Shown one piece after another: positions 52,201 to 64,000 of a stretch of DNA of 64,000 nucleotides. How positions within the stretch are numbered: position 1 is the stretch's first letter; every line of letters starts with the position of its first letter. This DNA comes from Macrobrachium rosenbergii. Taxonomy: Eukaryota; Arthropoda; Malacostraca; Decapoda; Palaemonidae. The notes under the pieces are model-generated. The model made no database searches and had not been told where the DNA came from. It was given only the letters and a program-made list of their open reading frames with translations. The stretch lies in NCBI RefSeq assembly GCF_040412425.1, contig NC_089743.1, forward strand, positions 85,382,471-85,446,470. Direction: 5' to 3'. The translations under genes and the position numbers were made by a program.

Positions 52201-53325
52201 ATAAATCACGGTGATAAAATTTTCATATATATACCATAGGTAGCCATATATATGGCATCTCCACTTGAAAAGGTACTCTTTGTTTACTAAATCACTATAA
52301 AAAAAAGTAACAGGATTTACAAATGAAATTTAGTCTTGGCAAGGGGCGACTAAAGGAAAAGTTATTAAGCCATTCTCAAGCAGGTACGACGTATGACATA
52401 AGCTTATCGTAACTTGGTGGTGTACTAGCCAAGCAGATGCTTGAAAATAATGGAATCAGATGAAAATATCTCCAAGGATAATGAAAATTATATACGAATA
52501 GATTACACGATAAGAAGAAAGAGCTAAATGTTTATAAATAAAGAGAAGATAACGTTTATTTAGAATAAATTTTCTATTAACCCTGATATTATTATGTACC
52601 CAAGGACGCACTTGTAATGTTTATACGAAGAGTACCGGAAACAATATTATGAAATGGAGGTTGCATTTATGACGGCGGGAAAAACGAGAACTTGGAAAAT
52701 ACATGAGGTGGTGAAATTCTACATAATTATAAGTTGGAGGAGAGTAGTCCCTCCAAGGCAGCGCGAGCGAAAGCTAAGGGGAAAGGAAACCGTACATTTC
52801 AAGAGGCGAATAGAAAGTGAACCTCTGTGAAAACTGAAAGAAGATCTGAATACGGGCCGTGTTGAATTATCATTAAGGAATCTTTTAGTCTGAGTAATTT
52901 TGGGAAAACTCGACAATTTCTCCTCGTTTCTATACAAGGAAGATGGCGAGGTTCTGAGAACAAAAAAATATTCGGCGAACAAAAGCCTTCCAGTGATATT
53001 CATGAAGATTACCTCATTTATTCATTCATTCGGGAAGCAGAATTCATAAATGAACATTCTTAGAATAATGGAAGTCCTTGAAAGACTTGCACGTTCACAA
53101 CAAATGTTAATTTTTTTCCTTAGGTCTTGGAGGGGCTTAAGAACTCCTGCGTCTGCGAGTCTATCTGTCTGTACGTTTGTCTGTTTCAGGGACCATCACA
53201 TGGAAGGTTAGGCTGCAGATAATTCTTCAAGGATTTGGATAATAAAAGCTTCTTTTACCTGTAAACTGTCTGAGTTTCCGGATGATTTAAATGGAATCCT
53301 TTGCGTATGTAAACATGCATGCCTT
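52201..53325. other. Unassigned stretch
   Basis: A minus-strand open frame of 94 codons (52719-53003) matches no family I know and has no splice context. Nothing else recognised. Confidence 0.5.
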
Positions 53326-53326
53326 C

Positions 53327-54190
<864 letters not shown>

Positions 54191-54199
54191 CTTTCCAGG

Positions 54200-55498
54200 T
54201 CACATAACATAGTTCTGTTTTTTCTAACCTTTCCTGATCTAAGAATTACGTTTTAACAGATATTCGTGAGGTATTTACCGATCTCAAAATAAACTTCTAG
54301 TTCTTGAAATTTCTTAAATTTAGAATTAAGCTATAAATCAAAGTTCCAATTTCCATATCTAAGAATTACGGTCTAACTTATAATATTATTTCCATATTTC
54401 AGAGCAGGCTGTAGGTCATAATACTTTTCCATATTCCGGATTATTAAGATCTGACTCCTAGTCCATTTCTGGATCTCAGAATTAAGTTTTTACCAGTACT
54501 CTCATATCCAGATCTCAGAATTCAGTTCTGACTCCTACTCCAATTTCCAGACCTCAGAAATAAGTTCTAGTTTATATTTCTATTTCCATGACCCAGTGTG
54601 AAATTCTAATCCACACTCTCATTTCCAGATCCCAGAATTAAACTCTGACTCGTACTCCCATTTCTAGATCTCAGAATTCAGTTCTAGCTCATATTTCCAT
54701 TTCCATAATTCAGAAATAAGTTCTAGTTCATATTCTTGTTTCCATGACTGAGTGTGAATTCTAATCCACTCTCATTTCCAGATCCCAGAATTGAAACTCA
54801 GCTCATTACTCCATTTCTGAATCTCAGATTCAGTTCTAGCTCATGTTTCCATTCCATAATTCAAATAAGTTCTGATATTTCTGTTTCCCTGACCCAGTAT
54901 GAAATTCTAATCCACACTCTCATTTCCAGATCCCAGAATTAAACTCTAACCCTTACTCCCATTTTCACTTCTAACTCCTAATCCAATTTCCAGACTTCAG
55001 AAATAAGTTCTAGTTTATATTTCTGTTTCCCTGACCCAGTATGAAATTCTAATCCACACTCTCATTTCTAGATCCATGAATTAAACTTTGACTCCTACTC
55101 CCATTTCCAGACCTCAGAATTCAGTTCCAACTCCTACTCCAATTTCCAAACCTCAGAAATAAGTTCTAGTTCATATTTCTGTTTCCAGATCTCAGAATTC
55201 AGTTCTAACCCTTACCCTTATTTCCAGATCCCAGAATTAAACTCTGACTCCTACTCCCATTTCCAGACCTCGAAATTCAATTCTAACTCCTACTCCAATT
55301 TCCAGACCTGAGAAATAAGTTCTCGTTCATATTTCTGTTTCCAGATCTCAGAATTCAGTCGTAACCTTTACTCTCATTTCCAGATCCCAGAATTAAACTC
55401 TGACTCCTACCCCATTTCCAGACCTCAGAATTCACTTCTAGCTCATATTTCCGTTTCCATAATTCAGAATGCAGTTCTAATTCTCATCTTCTTTCCAG
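54200..55498 (+). repeat. Acceptor-like tandem array leading into the Ig exon
   Basis: Units of about 38 bp, for example TTTCCAGATCCCAGAATTAA plus ACTCTGACTCCTACTCCCA. At least a dozen exact TTTCCAG are present, most preceded by a pyrimidine-rich run. Four unit variants form a higher-order period: the variant with GACCCAGT or GATCTCAG plus GAAATTC sits at 54590, 54746, 54891, 55033, 55188 and 55344 (spacing 142-156 bp). The left part (54200-54480) is diverged. The last unit, CAGTTCTAATTCTCATCTTC then TTTCCAG, is the actual splice acceptor of the exon. All of it is intronic. Confidence 0.85.
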
Positions 55499-55628
55499 TT
55501 TCAGTGCTGACTGTGACTGGTATCAAAGGTGGGTCAGCGGCCTTACCCTGCGACGTGTCACACCCACCAGATGACACCATTTTCCTTATTCTTTGGTTTC
55601 GGGACAATTTGACCACCCTGATCTACAG
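55499..55628 (+). CDS. Internal exon: first half of Ig V-set domain, sidestep-like receptor
   Basis: The exon starts after CTTCTTTCCAG and ends before GTAATT. It begins with 2 nt completing a codon (phase 1 intron upstream) and ends with AG (phase 2 downstream). The 42 full codons read [20 protein letters not shown], then [23 protein letters not shown]17 (55549-55551) is the B-strand cysteine and W32 (55594-55596) the core tryptophan. GG-x-A-x-LPCD followed by LWFR...IY is characteristic of the N-terminal Ig domain of arthropod sidestep-type and related nephrin/hemicentin-like adhesion receptors, which act at the cell surface. The second cysteine (YxC) must be on a later exon, not found here. 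A second in-frame acceptor (TTTCAG) lies 6 nt downstream. Family is firm for Ig, probable for sidestep. Confidence 0.85.
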
Positions 55629-55647
55629 GTAATTTTAATAAAAAAAA

Positions 55648-55826
<179 letters not shown>

Positions 55827-55859
55827 TAGCCATAAATACAGTCATTGAGAAACACTCAT

Positions 55860-56690
55860 ATGCCATATCATTTCACATGCCATATCATTTGACATGCTTT
55901 ATGTACAGGTAATCTGGATTATTTGATAGGTCCTATTCGCTGGCAATTGCATAACTTATATACAGATAATTTAGAAAATCTTTTCTGTATGCAATTAGTT
56001 CTGACAAATACATTCAAATATTATATTCTCAATACACAGGTCATTTGACAGCACTGATCTATAGGTCATTTGACAGCACTGATCTATAGGTCATTTGACA
56101 ACACTGATCTATAGGTCATTTGACAACACTGATCTATTGGTCACTTGACAGCACTGATCTATAGGTCATTTGACAACACTGATCTATAGGTCATTTGGCA
56201 ACACTGATCTACAGGTCACTTGACAGCACTGATCTATAGGTCATTTGACAGCACTGATCTATAGGTCACTTGACAACACTGATCTATAGGTCACTTGACA
56301 GCACTGATCTATAGGTCATTTGACAGCACTGATTTATAGGTCATTTGACAGCACTGATCTGTAGGTCATTTGTCAGCACTGATCTATAGACCATTTGACA
56401 GCACTGATCTGTAGGTCATTTGTCAGCACTGATCTATAGGTCATTTGACAGCACTGATCTATAGGTCCTTCGACAACATTGATCTATAGGTCATCTGACA
56501 GCACTGATCTATAGGTCATTTGACAGCACTGATCTATAGGTCATTCGACAGCACTGATCTATAGGTCATTTGACAGCACTGATTGCCGGTCATTGCTGCA
56601 CTGATCTAGGTCATTGGACGTACTGATCTGTAGGTCATTTGACAACACTGATGAATAGGTCATTCGACAACATTAATACACAACTAGTTT
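55860..56690 (+). repeat. 25-bp array matching the exon end and donor
   Basis: From about 56030 to 56690 the unit CATTTGACAGCACTGATCTA plus TAGGT repeats exactly every 25 bp (TCATTTGACA at 56041, 56066, 56091 and on), roughly 26 copies, decaying at the right edge. The 25 nt at 55606-55630 (AATTTGACCACCCTGATCTA plus CAGGT) align to it with 21 matches. A more diverged unit ending TATGTACAGGTAATCTGG lies at 55886-55918. Confidence 0.85.
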
Positions 56691-56699
56691 AAAAGCCCC

Positions 56700-57342
56700 A
56701 AAATGATCCTTGCCGGGTTTGTTACTCCATTTATGAATTATTATTTCTATGCAAATCATGATCATTTACCAGCTGAATTTCTCCTTGTAACAATACAAGT
56801 ACTTTCGACTTAATTAAAATAGTAGCTGATTCAAACGTATGCTGATTTATTCGACAAATGGATTCTTATCAGTGAAACAATATTTATTTATTTTTTATTA
56901 GTGAAACCTCAAATATATCTCAGGTTTTGTTATGAATTTGATGTTATGATATCCATCATATCCATTGCACTCCTTGGTTGGAAAACATAAACTTCAAAGA
57001 CAGCTTTTGACAGTATTCTAGTCTTTCGTCGACTGAATAAATTCAACCGTATAGATGTATTACACGGTCTAAAGGAACTTGCCTTTCATACTGCTCACCA
57101 ACTTTATTTAAATTCTTATAAATGAAAATGTTAAAGGCAATTTCAATAGTTTATTTTTTCTCTTTATTTTTTCACTTTAAATTTCGGTTTTTTAATAGGT
57201 ATGTAAATTTAATCTAAAGCACATTCTATATTAGACAAATAGCAATGCTGATTTCCATCCCCATAAATTATTAACAGGACAAAACTTTTTCATTTGCTAT
57301 TGTAGTTCTTTAACAAAAACGAACAACGAAAACCAACGGGAA
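56700..57342. repeat. Left arm of a large inverted repeat
   Basis: Reverse complement of 58314-58975. Matching landmarks: CATTTATGAATTATTATTTC, TGAATTTCTCCTTGTA, GATTTGATGTTATGATA (diverged slightly), GGTCTAAAGGAACTTGC, CTGCTCACCAACTTTATTTA, TAGCAATGCTG, AGGACAAAAC, CATTTGCTAT. I estimate 85-90% identity. Confidence 0.85.
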
Positions 57343-57374
57343 AGCTCTGAATACAGGAAAACCCAAATGGCAAC

Positions 57375-57462
57375 ATTCAGGTCATCTGACAATACGCGTA
57401 ATTTGACAACCCCAGTGTATAAGTAATATGATAACCACAATTTATGGGTAATTTGATATTCC
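57375..57462 (+). repeat. Diverged remnant of the 25-bp donor-like array
   Basis: GTAATTTGACAACCCCAGTG, then GTAATATGATAACCACAATT, then GTAATTTGAT start at 57398, 57423 and 57448, exactly 25 bp apart, and align with the exon-end/donor unit. Unlike the main array these keep GTAAT rather than GTCAT. Confidence 0.7.
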
Positions 57463-57556
57463 CTCCCATACAGCCAAACGTACAACAGATTTTGAAGATT
57501 AAGCTTAATTGAGTTTCCTCTTCCTGCTGCGAAGAGTAATGGCACACATATGGATT

Positions 57557-57558
<2 letters not shown>

Positions 57559-57622
<64 letters not shown>

Positions 57623-57692
57623 TAGTCTACAAAACTCGTCTCAAAAAATAAAGCAGCCTCGCATCATGAGAAATGAAGTTAATAAAACAGCT

Positions 57693-57742
<50 letters not shown>

Positions 57743-57834
57743 CTTTGTTCAGAACTCGTGTCTTAAAAAATAATGCCATAGATTGTAAGAAAGGCTTATT
57801 TGAAAAAAATATTATCTTTTAAATCCTGTGGCAG

Positions 57835-57890
<56 letters not shown>

Positions 57891-57925
57891 ATACTGGGTA
57901 TCTTAAAAAATATCTCAGCCTGTCC

Positions 57926-57982
<57 letters not shown>

Positions 57983-58022
57983 CTCTGACACAGGGTATCT
58001 TAAAAAATATATAAGCCTGTCC

Positions 58023-58062
<40 letters not shown>
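57559..58062. repeat. Five (GA)n tracts with related spacers
   Basis: (GA)n at about 57559-57620, 57692-57740, 57836-57888, 57928-57980 and 58025-58062. Spacers share TCTTAAAAAATA and AGCCTGTCCGTGAGAG or ACTCGTCTC/ACTCGTGTC. Lies in the spacer of the inverted repeat. Confidence 0.9.
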
Positions 58063-58063
<1 letters not shown>

Positions 58064-58313
58064 GCGTGTTTCAAACACCGGGTATCTTTCGAAAGAAAAA
58101 TCTGTTCCAAATGAAAAAGAAGAAGAAGAAGAAAAAAAAAAAACAGAGGAAAAGGGCTGAGTCAAGTCGACCTAATGTCAACATTGCCTTGTCTTGGTCG
58201 AGACACAGACATTTGAAGAAAATTTTGGAAAAGTGCGCAGAAAAGGCTCTTGATTTCGGCGCGATGATACTCGTTTCAATACGGTGAAGGAGGATATTAA
58301 AGAGTTGGGAAAG

Positions 58314-58975
58314 AAAACCTGTTGGTTTTCGTTTTTCGCTTTTGTTAAAAAACTAAAATAGCAAATGAAAATGTTTTGTCCTTTTAATAATTCATGGGAA
58401 TGGAAACCAGCATTGCTATTGGTCTAATATGGAATGTGCTTTAGGTTAAATTTACATACCCATTAAGAAACTGAAATCTAAAGTGAAAAAATAACGAGAA
58501 AAATAAACTATTGAAATTGTCTTTAACATTTTCATTTATAAGAATTTAAATAAAGTTGGTGAGCAGTATGAATAGCAAGTTCCTTTAGACCTTGTAATAC
58601 ATTTATACGGTTGAATGTATTCAATTGATGAAAGACTTAAATACAGTCAAAAGCTCTCTTTGAAGTTTAAGTTCTTCCAACCATGGAGTGAAATGGATAT
58701 GATGAATATCATAACATCAAATCCATAACAAAACCCGAGATACATTTTAGGTTTCAATTATTATGTAAATGTTTCTGCAATAAAAAATAAATACAGATTG
58801 TTCCACTGATACGGATTCATTTTTCGAATAAATCCGCATACGTTTCAACCAGCTGCTATATTAATTCATTCGAAGGCACTTGTATTGCTACAAGGAGAAA
58901 TTCAGTTGGTTAAATGATCACGATTTGCATAGAAATAGTAATTCATAAATGGAGAAAGGATCATTTGTGTAATGT
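58314..58975. repeat. Right arm of the large inverted repeat
   Basis: Opens AAACCTGTTGGTTTTCGTTT and ends GGAGAAAGGATCATTTGTG. It mirrors 56700-57342, with a ~970-bp spacer. It has an extra ~25 bp near 58735-58800 relative to the left arm. Confidence 0.85.
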
Positions 58976-59695
58976 GGGTATTTACATCATAAAATATTTA
59001 CATCATAAAACAAAAAAACTAGAAAATCGTGAGAGAGTGCCATATATTTGCATATCCCCAATCCCTGTAAAGTTCAGAAAAAAACCTTTTTTTCCATACA
59101 CGCCTAATGTATTATTCTGTCATACCTTCTATAATAAAAACAAAATATCAAAGGCAAATGAATGCATGCACATAGCCTGATTTTTCTCGAACCATAAGTA
59201 AATCCTTTGATCAACGTCCACCTCTTAAAAACAAAAAAGATTAAATGAAGCCCAGAACGACCATTTCCAAATATATTTGGCAGACAAATCAAGGAAAACT
59301 TCCCGTGAAATCCCTTCCTCAAACAACCAAACTGACAACAGCCACGATTACCCGACTTAACTACCTGATAAGCTCAGGGCAAGACGAACTGCTTAACGGG
59401 TCAAATACGAATTGGGTGTAATGGGCTTGATTAGATGGTAAGCTACAGTAATGCATCATGAAGACATTAGCAGAGGTTCATTGGGTGGATTTGCAGTAAT
59501 TAAGCTCCATGGCACTGAGCTTCAACAATTAAGCTCCAGGGAATTCGCAGAAGCTGCTTGAGAGATTAGAGTCACTCCTCGGCTTCAATTAGATGCTGGC
59601 TCTAATGTCCTTTGGACATTTCTGAGTGATTTTCGCGACGTGAATGCTATGCAAATGTCGATGTGAACGTGATGGATGGATTGGGAAGATTGAAG
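58976..59695. other. Unassigned stretch
   Basis: Repeated phrases AATTAAGCTCCA-GG (59497, 59525) and nothing else. No gene recognised. Confidence 0.55.
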
Positions 59696-60119
<424 letters not shown>

Positions 60120-60690
60120 ACTTCATATGTGTAATGTGTGTGTTGTGTTGTGTGTGTGTGCGTACGTTTGTGTATGAGGGAAAGCTTCGAGTAAAGTGAC
60201 CAGAATAAGGATACGATGATAGACGAAAGTCAGGAAGATGGAGCCATGAATTTCGATATGCGTACAAGAATGGGAACGGTTGATTCATAGATGTAGCTGG
60301 GCTTTATATAACGGATGACAGTAGAGAATGAGAAAAAGGGTTATTCGCAAGTCAGATGAAGGGAGGAATGGAGAAAGGAAGGTACCAGCGTTTGTGTGAA
60401 ATAGGTTGAGAAAAGATTGAGCCAGTGGGTCTGTTCTCTTGCACGGCAGGAAAATTTTGAGTGGGAATGGAAGACAAAAAAAAATAATTGTTGAAGTTAA
60501 GAAGAAGTCCCTGTGTAGAACTTTACGTATGCTGTCATAAGAAAATCAATGAAAGGATTTTAGAAATATTGTAATACTAGGAGATGTAAAACGGTTAAAT
60601 TGGCGCAGTCTGTCTCGGTGGGTTTCGTACTACTGATGGATATGTAAAAGCTCTTGGTTATTTTACTCTGTTAAGGGGAAAGATGTTCTT
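60120..60690. other. Unassigned stretch
   Basis: Nothing recognised. Confidence 0.55.
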
Positions 60691-60692
60691 TA

Positions 60693-60694
<2 letters not shown>

Positions 60695-60761
<67 letters not shown>

Positions 60762-60800
60762 TGTATGTATGTATGTTTATATATACATATATATAATGTA

Positions 60801-60864
<64 letters not shown>

Positions 60865-60885
60865 TATATATATATATATATATAT
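60695..60885. repeat. (TA)n microsatellite
   Basis: Two long TA tracts separated by GGTGTATGTATGTATGTTTA and similar. Confidence 0.95.
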
Positions 60886-60917
60886 CAACAATAACATCGT
60901 TCCTCCTAATAAAGTGA

Positions 60918-61857
60918 AGTAAATCAAAAGGAATTTAGGTAAGAATAATTAGCCTTAACAGTGTAACATATTATAAAGTGGTAACAGTAACAATGAAATT
61001 AATAAAAGTTACAAAATCGTATAAATCAAGAGTTTCAAATTTTAAAAATTTATTTTAGACTTACGAAATAATGACAAATAAACCCCAAGTACAGCATTCC
61101 AGTGTTAATTCTAGCAAGTGGAAACACGAAAAGAAACAATACCAGAAATTACGGGAAGATTCTGCAAAGTCTAAAGATGTTAATTCTGAAGTTTTCAGCA
61201 CATTAACTCTTAAATGAACCCAGTTCCCTATAGCTTAAGTTTTCGTTAAGATAGCAGCCACTATTTCATTAGCATTTTCGATCAGCAATTCAGCACCTTA
61301 ACCTTCTAATAATCTCAGTCATTGAACTTTAGGCTTTCTTCGAAATATCAAACGTTATTTTCATAAAAAATAACATATATTCGTATGGAAACAGAATGAA
61401 AGCTCGCAAACTTGTGTACCAAGGTTTTGTAGAAAAGAACACCCATGACAAAATTTTCTTAAAAATCTGTAAATATAAAAATTGATGATTAGCAAACGTA
61501 TAACTAAGCGTAAACACTAAAATCTACATAAGAAAAAAAATTAACGGTCCTCGTACACTTACGAAGAGTAGATAAATGATATCCTGACAATCCACGAATA
61601 AACAGTGTACATTGTTACCAGAACTGTTATTTCTAGTACAGCACATTCAATGTCCGTTTTTTATGCTACTGTGTCACTCACAGTTAACGAGTCGTCCAAC
61701 ATGTTTTGACACAAAAATTTTTCACTTTGTGTACTAACATATATCACAGTTCATTGCAGCATAGCACAAAAATCTAAATTTATATATGCTCGTTGAATTC
61801 CGTCAGGGAGCTTCCAAACACACACAAATATATCTACCTATCTATCTGTTTATCTAT

Positions 61858-61949
<92 letters not shown>

Positions 61950-61975
61950 TATATATATATGCATATATATGTAGG

Positions 61976-62013
<38 letters not shown>

Positions 62014-62054
62014 TATTTGTGTGTGTTTGGAAGTTCCCTGATAGAATTTAACTA

Positions 62055-62149
<95 letters not shown>

Positions 62150-62158
62150 AGTTCAACT

Positions 62159-62192
<34 letters not shown>

Positions 62193-62198
62193 CAAGTT

Positions 62199-62270
<72 letters not shown>

Positions 62271-62950
62271 TGTATATATACACACACATATACTCTTTTT
62301 TTTCGTGGATTGTCAGGATATTATTTATCTATACTTTTCGTAGTGTACGAGAGGCGTTAATGTTTTTCTTATGTAGATTTTAATGTTTACACTTACTTAT
62401 ATGTTTGCTAATCAATCTTCATATTTGTTGATCCTTAAGATATATTGTAGTTATGGGCATTCTTTTCTACGAACACTTGATACACAAGTTTGCGCTCTTT
62501 CGTTCTTTTTCCACACGAAAATATGATGATTTTTATGAAAATACTGGATTTTTATGAAAATACTGATCATGCAATGGAAGGTGATAAAGTGCAATGACTG
62601 AGATTATTAGAAGGTTAAGGTGCTGAAATGCTGATCGAAAATGCTAATGAAATAGCGGCTGCTATCTTAACGAAAACTTAAGTTGTAGAGAATTGGGCTC
62701 ACTTAAGAGTTAATGTGTTGAAAACTTCAGAATTAATATCTTGAGACTTTGCAGAATGTTTTCGTGATTTCTGGTATTGCAGTACGTGGGGTTTATTTGT
62801 CATTGTTTCATAAATCTAAACTAAATTAAAAAGATTTGAAACTCTTAGTTTATACGATTTTATAACTTTTATTAATTTCGTTGTTAATATTACTACTTTA
62901 TAATATGTTACACTGTCAATGCTAATTATTCTTACCTCAATTCCTCTACG
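60918..62950. repeat. 2-kb near-palindrome
   Basis: The left arm 60918-61860 is the reverse complement of the right arm about 61972-62950. Outer ends: AGGAATTTAGGTAAGAATAA versus TTATTCTTACCTCAATTCCT. Middle: GACAATCCACGAA versus TTCGTGGATTGTC. Inner: CTTCCAAACACACACAAATA and CTATCTATCTG versus GATAGATA...TTTGTGTGTGTTTGGAAG. The centre is (TA)n 61860-61965. The right arm has two additional (TA)n insertions (62057-62150, 62158-62282) and a TACAAGTTCAA spacer duplicated between them. Confidence 0.9.
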
Positions 62951-63185
62951 AATTTTTTCCTGAAATATTAGGCAATTTAGAAGCTATAAATTCTGGGTAA
63001 TGAAAACCCCATGCCCTCCTAGGTGACCGTGGAACCCACTTAAAAAAAAAGATAAAAGTAATGGATTTCTTAAACGTTTTTCTTAACATGCATCGCCTTC
63101 AGTTAGTCTACTGCTTTGTGAGCCATTCATCTTTACAAATGTTGAATTATTAAATAACTGAAACAAAGGAAGATTTCCCCATATA
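62951..63185. other. Unassigned stretch
   Basis: Nothing recognised. Confidence 0.5.
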
Positions 63186-63189
63186 TTTA

Positions 63190-63195
63190 TCTCTC

Positions 63196-63238
<43 letters not shown>
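63190..63238. repeat. (CT)n microsatellite
   Basis: CT repeat with one CCC interruption. Confidence 0.95.
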
Positions 63239-63241
<3 letters not shown>

Positions 63242-63289
63242 TTGCTATTAAATAAGAAAATATTCCAACAATCCGGAAATGTTCTACAT

Positions 63290-63473
63290 TCATTATTATT
63301 ATTATTATTATGAAAAGAATGGCAGCATCAGTTGAACTGTTTTTATAATGAGTCTTTTCAGTTATGCTTACTACTCGCTCTTCTTCAAAGCTAACATCTG
63401 CTATGAACAGCGTTTAGCAGATAATAGCCTTGAAGAAAAAATGAAAAGACCCTTGATAAAATCAGTTCAGTTG

Positions 63474-63558
<85 letters not shown>
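63290..63558. repeat. Foldback core between (ATT)n tracts
   Basis: (ATT)n 63292-63312 and 63470-63557 frame a core with arms CAGTTGAACTGTTTTTATAA, GTCTTTTCA, TTCTTCAAAGCTAACATCTG and the mirrored TAGCAGATAATAGCCTTGAA, TGAAAAGACCCTTGATAAAA, TCAGTTCAGTTG. It is the (ATT)n equivalent of the (TA)n-framed foldbacks. Confidence 0.8.
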
Positions 63559-63659
63559 TTCATAAACAACAGCTTGAAAATTGATAATCAGATCTGAGCA
63601 AGGTTTTGAAGTCTCTCAGTTTATATTTGAATCCATCTAAATAACAAAATAATTGTAGA

Positions 63660-64000
63660 TTATTATTATATTATATTATATTATTTATTTTTAATTATTA
63701 TTATTAATTTTTTTGGTTTATCACAGTCATCCTATTCGGCTGGTTGGTTTTTATATAGTGTGGGGATCCGGGATGCATCCTGCCTCTTTTTGTACTGGTT
63801 CTGTGCAAGCGCCGAACATTCGCTTGCTATGTGGTTTATGGTTTCGTCTTTCATATTGCACTTCCTGCGTATGGGCGAGATGTTATTTCCATCCATTGTT
63901 CTTTGAACATATCTGGTTCTTAGGGCCTGATCTTGTGCCGCTGTTAGCATTCATTCTGTTTCCTTCTTGACTTCTCCCCTCTGTAGCCATTGCCATGTTT
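63660..64000 (-). pseudogene. LINE polymerase C-terminus with 3' (AAT)-rich tail, runs off the edge
   Basis: Minus strand from the window edge: T-W-Q-W-L-Q-R-G-E-V-K-K-E-T-E, an in-frame TGA (63951-63953), then M-L-T-A-A-Q-D-Q-A-L-R-T-R-Y-V. Then I-S-P-I-R-R-K-C, D-E-T-I-N-H-I-A-S-E-C-S-A-L-A follows. This is the C-terminal zinc-knuckle (CxxC...HxxxC) segment of a non-LTR polymerase; the first cysteine of the knuckle is replaced by Arg. After C-S-A-L-A-Q-N-Q-Y-K-K-R the frame jumps early to the usual end, so an internal deletion is likely. The tail at 63660-63715 is irregular AAT on this strand. A different LINE family from those at 1.2 and 46.7 kb. Confidence 0.8.

Noticed and set aside
56030..56690. 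CRISPR-like regular direct repeats
   Set aside because: Units abut with no unique spacers, and the sequence is plainly eukaryotic.

Overview
The window reads as AT-rich, intron or intergenic DNA from an arthropod, most likely a decapod crustacean (shrimp, prawn, crab or crayfish). Three things point that way: the extreme density of dinucleotide and trinucleotide microsatellites ((TA)n, (GA)n, (AAT)n, (GAA)n); several copies of a ~260-280 bp tRNA-like SINE that I associate with decapod genomes; and recurrent short dispersed repeats of decapod type. Species cannot be fixed from the sequence. No bacterial features (operons, ribosome binding sites, CRISPR) are present, and almost every long open frame is translated microsatellite. 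All repeat counts and boundaries were made by eye.

Only one host protein-coding segment is well supported: a 130-bp internal exon (55499-55628, + strand) encoding the first half of an immunoglobulin V-set domain of the sidestep/nephrin-like cell-surface type (L-P-C-D ... L-W-F-R ... I-Y). It has a good acceptor and donor. The window therefore probably lies largely inside or beside a large-intron adhesion-receptor gene whose other exons I cannot see.

The rest is repeats. From 0 to 10 kb: a decayed LINE reverse transcriptase (1.2-2.1 kb), a 26-bp minisatellite rich in C/EBP-type sites (2.3-2.8 kb) and two foldback elements (4.3-4.7 and 5.5-6.1 kb). From 10 to 20 kb: a perfectly phased SINE trimer inside one target-site duplication, a second LINE fragment split by a non-autonomous hAT element, single SINEs and a GA-microsatellite cluster. 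From 20 to 40 kb: LINE 3' ends with (AAT)n tails, a 630-bp interrupted GAA tract, and a SINE inserted in one half of a tandem duplication. From 40 to 54 kb: an (AAT)n-expanded paralogue of a simpler locus, a 76-bp tandem array, a LINE RT 3' half, a Helitron-like element and a 51-bp tandem array. From 54 to 64 kb: the Ig exon with its flanking arrays, a 0.65-kb-arm inverted repeat, a 2-kb near-palindrome and another LINE 3' end.

The most unusual observation is at the exon. Both splice sites sit inside or next to tandem arrays that resemble them. The upstream ~1.3-kb array (unit ~38 bp, higher-order period ~150 bp) is made of acceptor-like units, and its last unit carries the true acceptor. The downstream 25-bp array (about 26 copies) matches the last 25 nt of exon plus donor at 21 of 25 positions. 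The exon is thus bracketed by many splice-site look-alikes that seem to have been seeded by its own boundaries. A second theme is that palindromic cores are repeatedly framed by (TA)n or (AAT)n tracts, and that many (AAT)n tracts are LINE tails.
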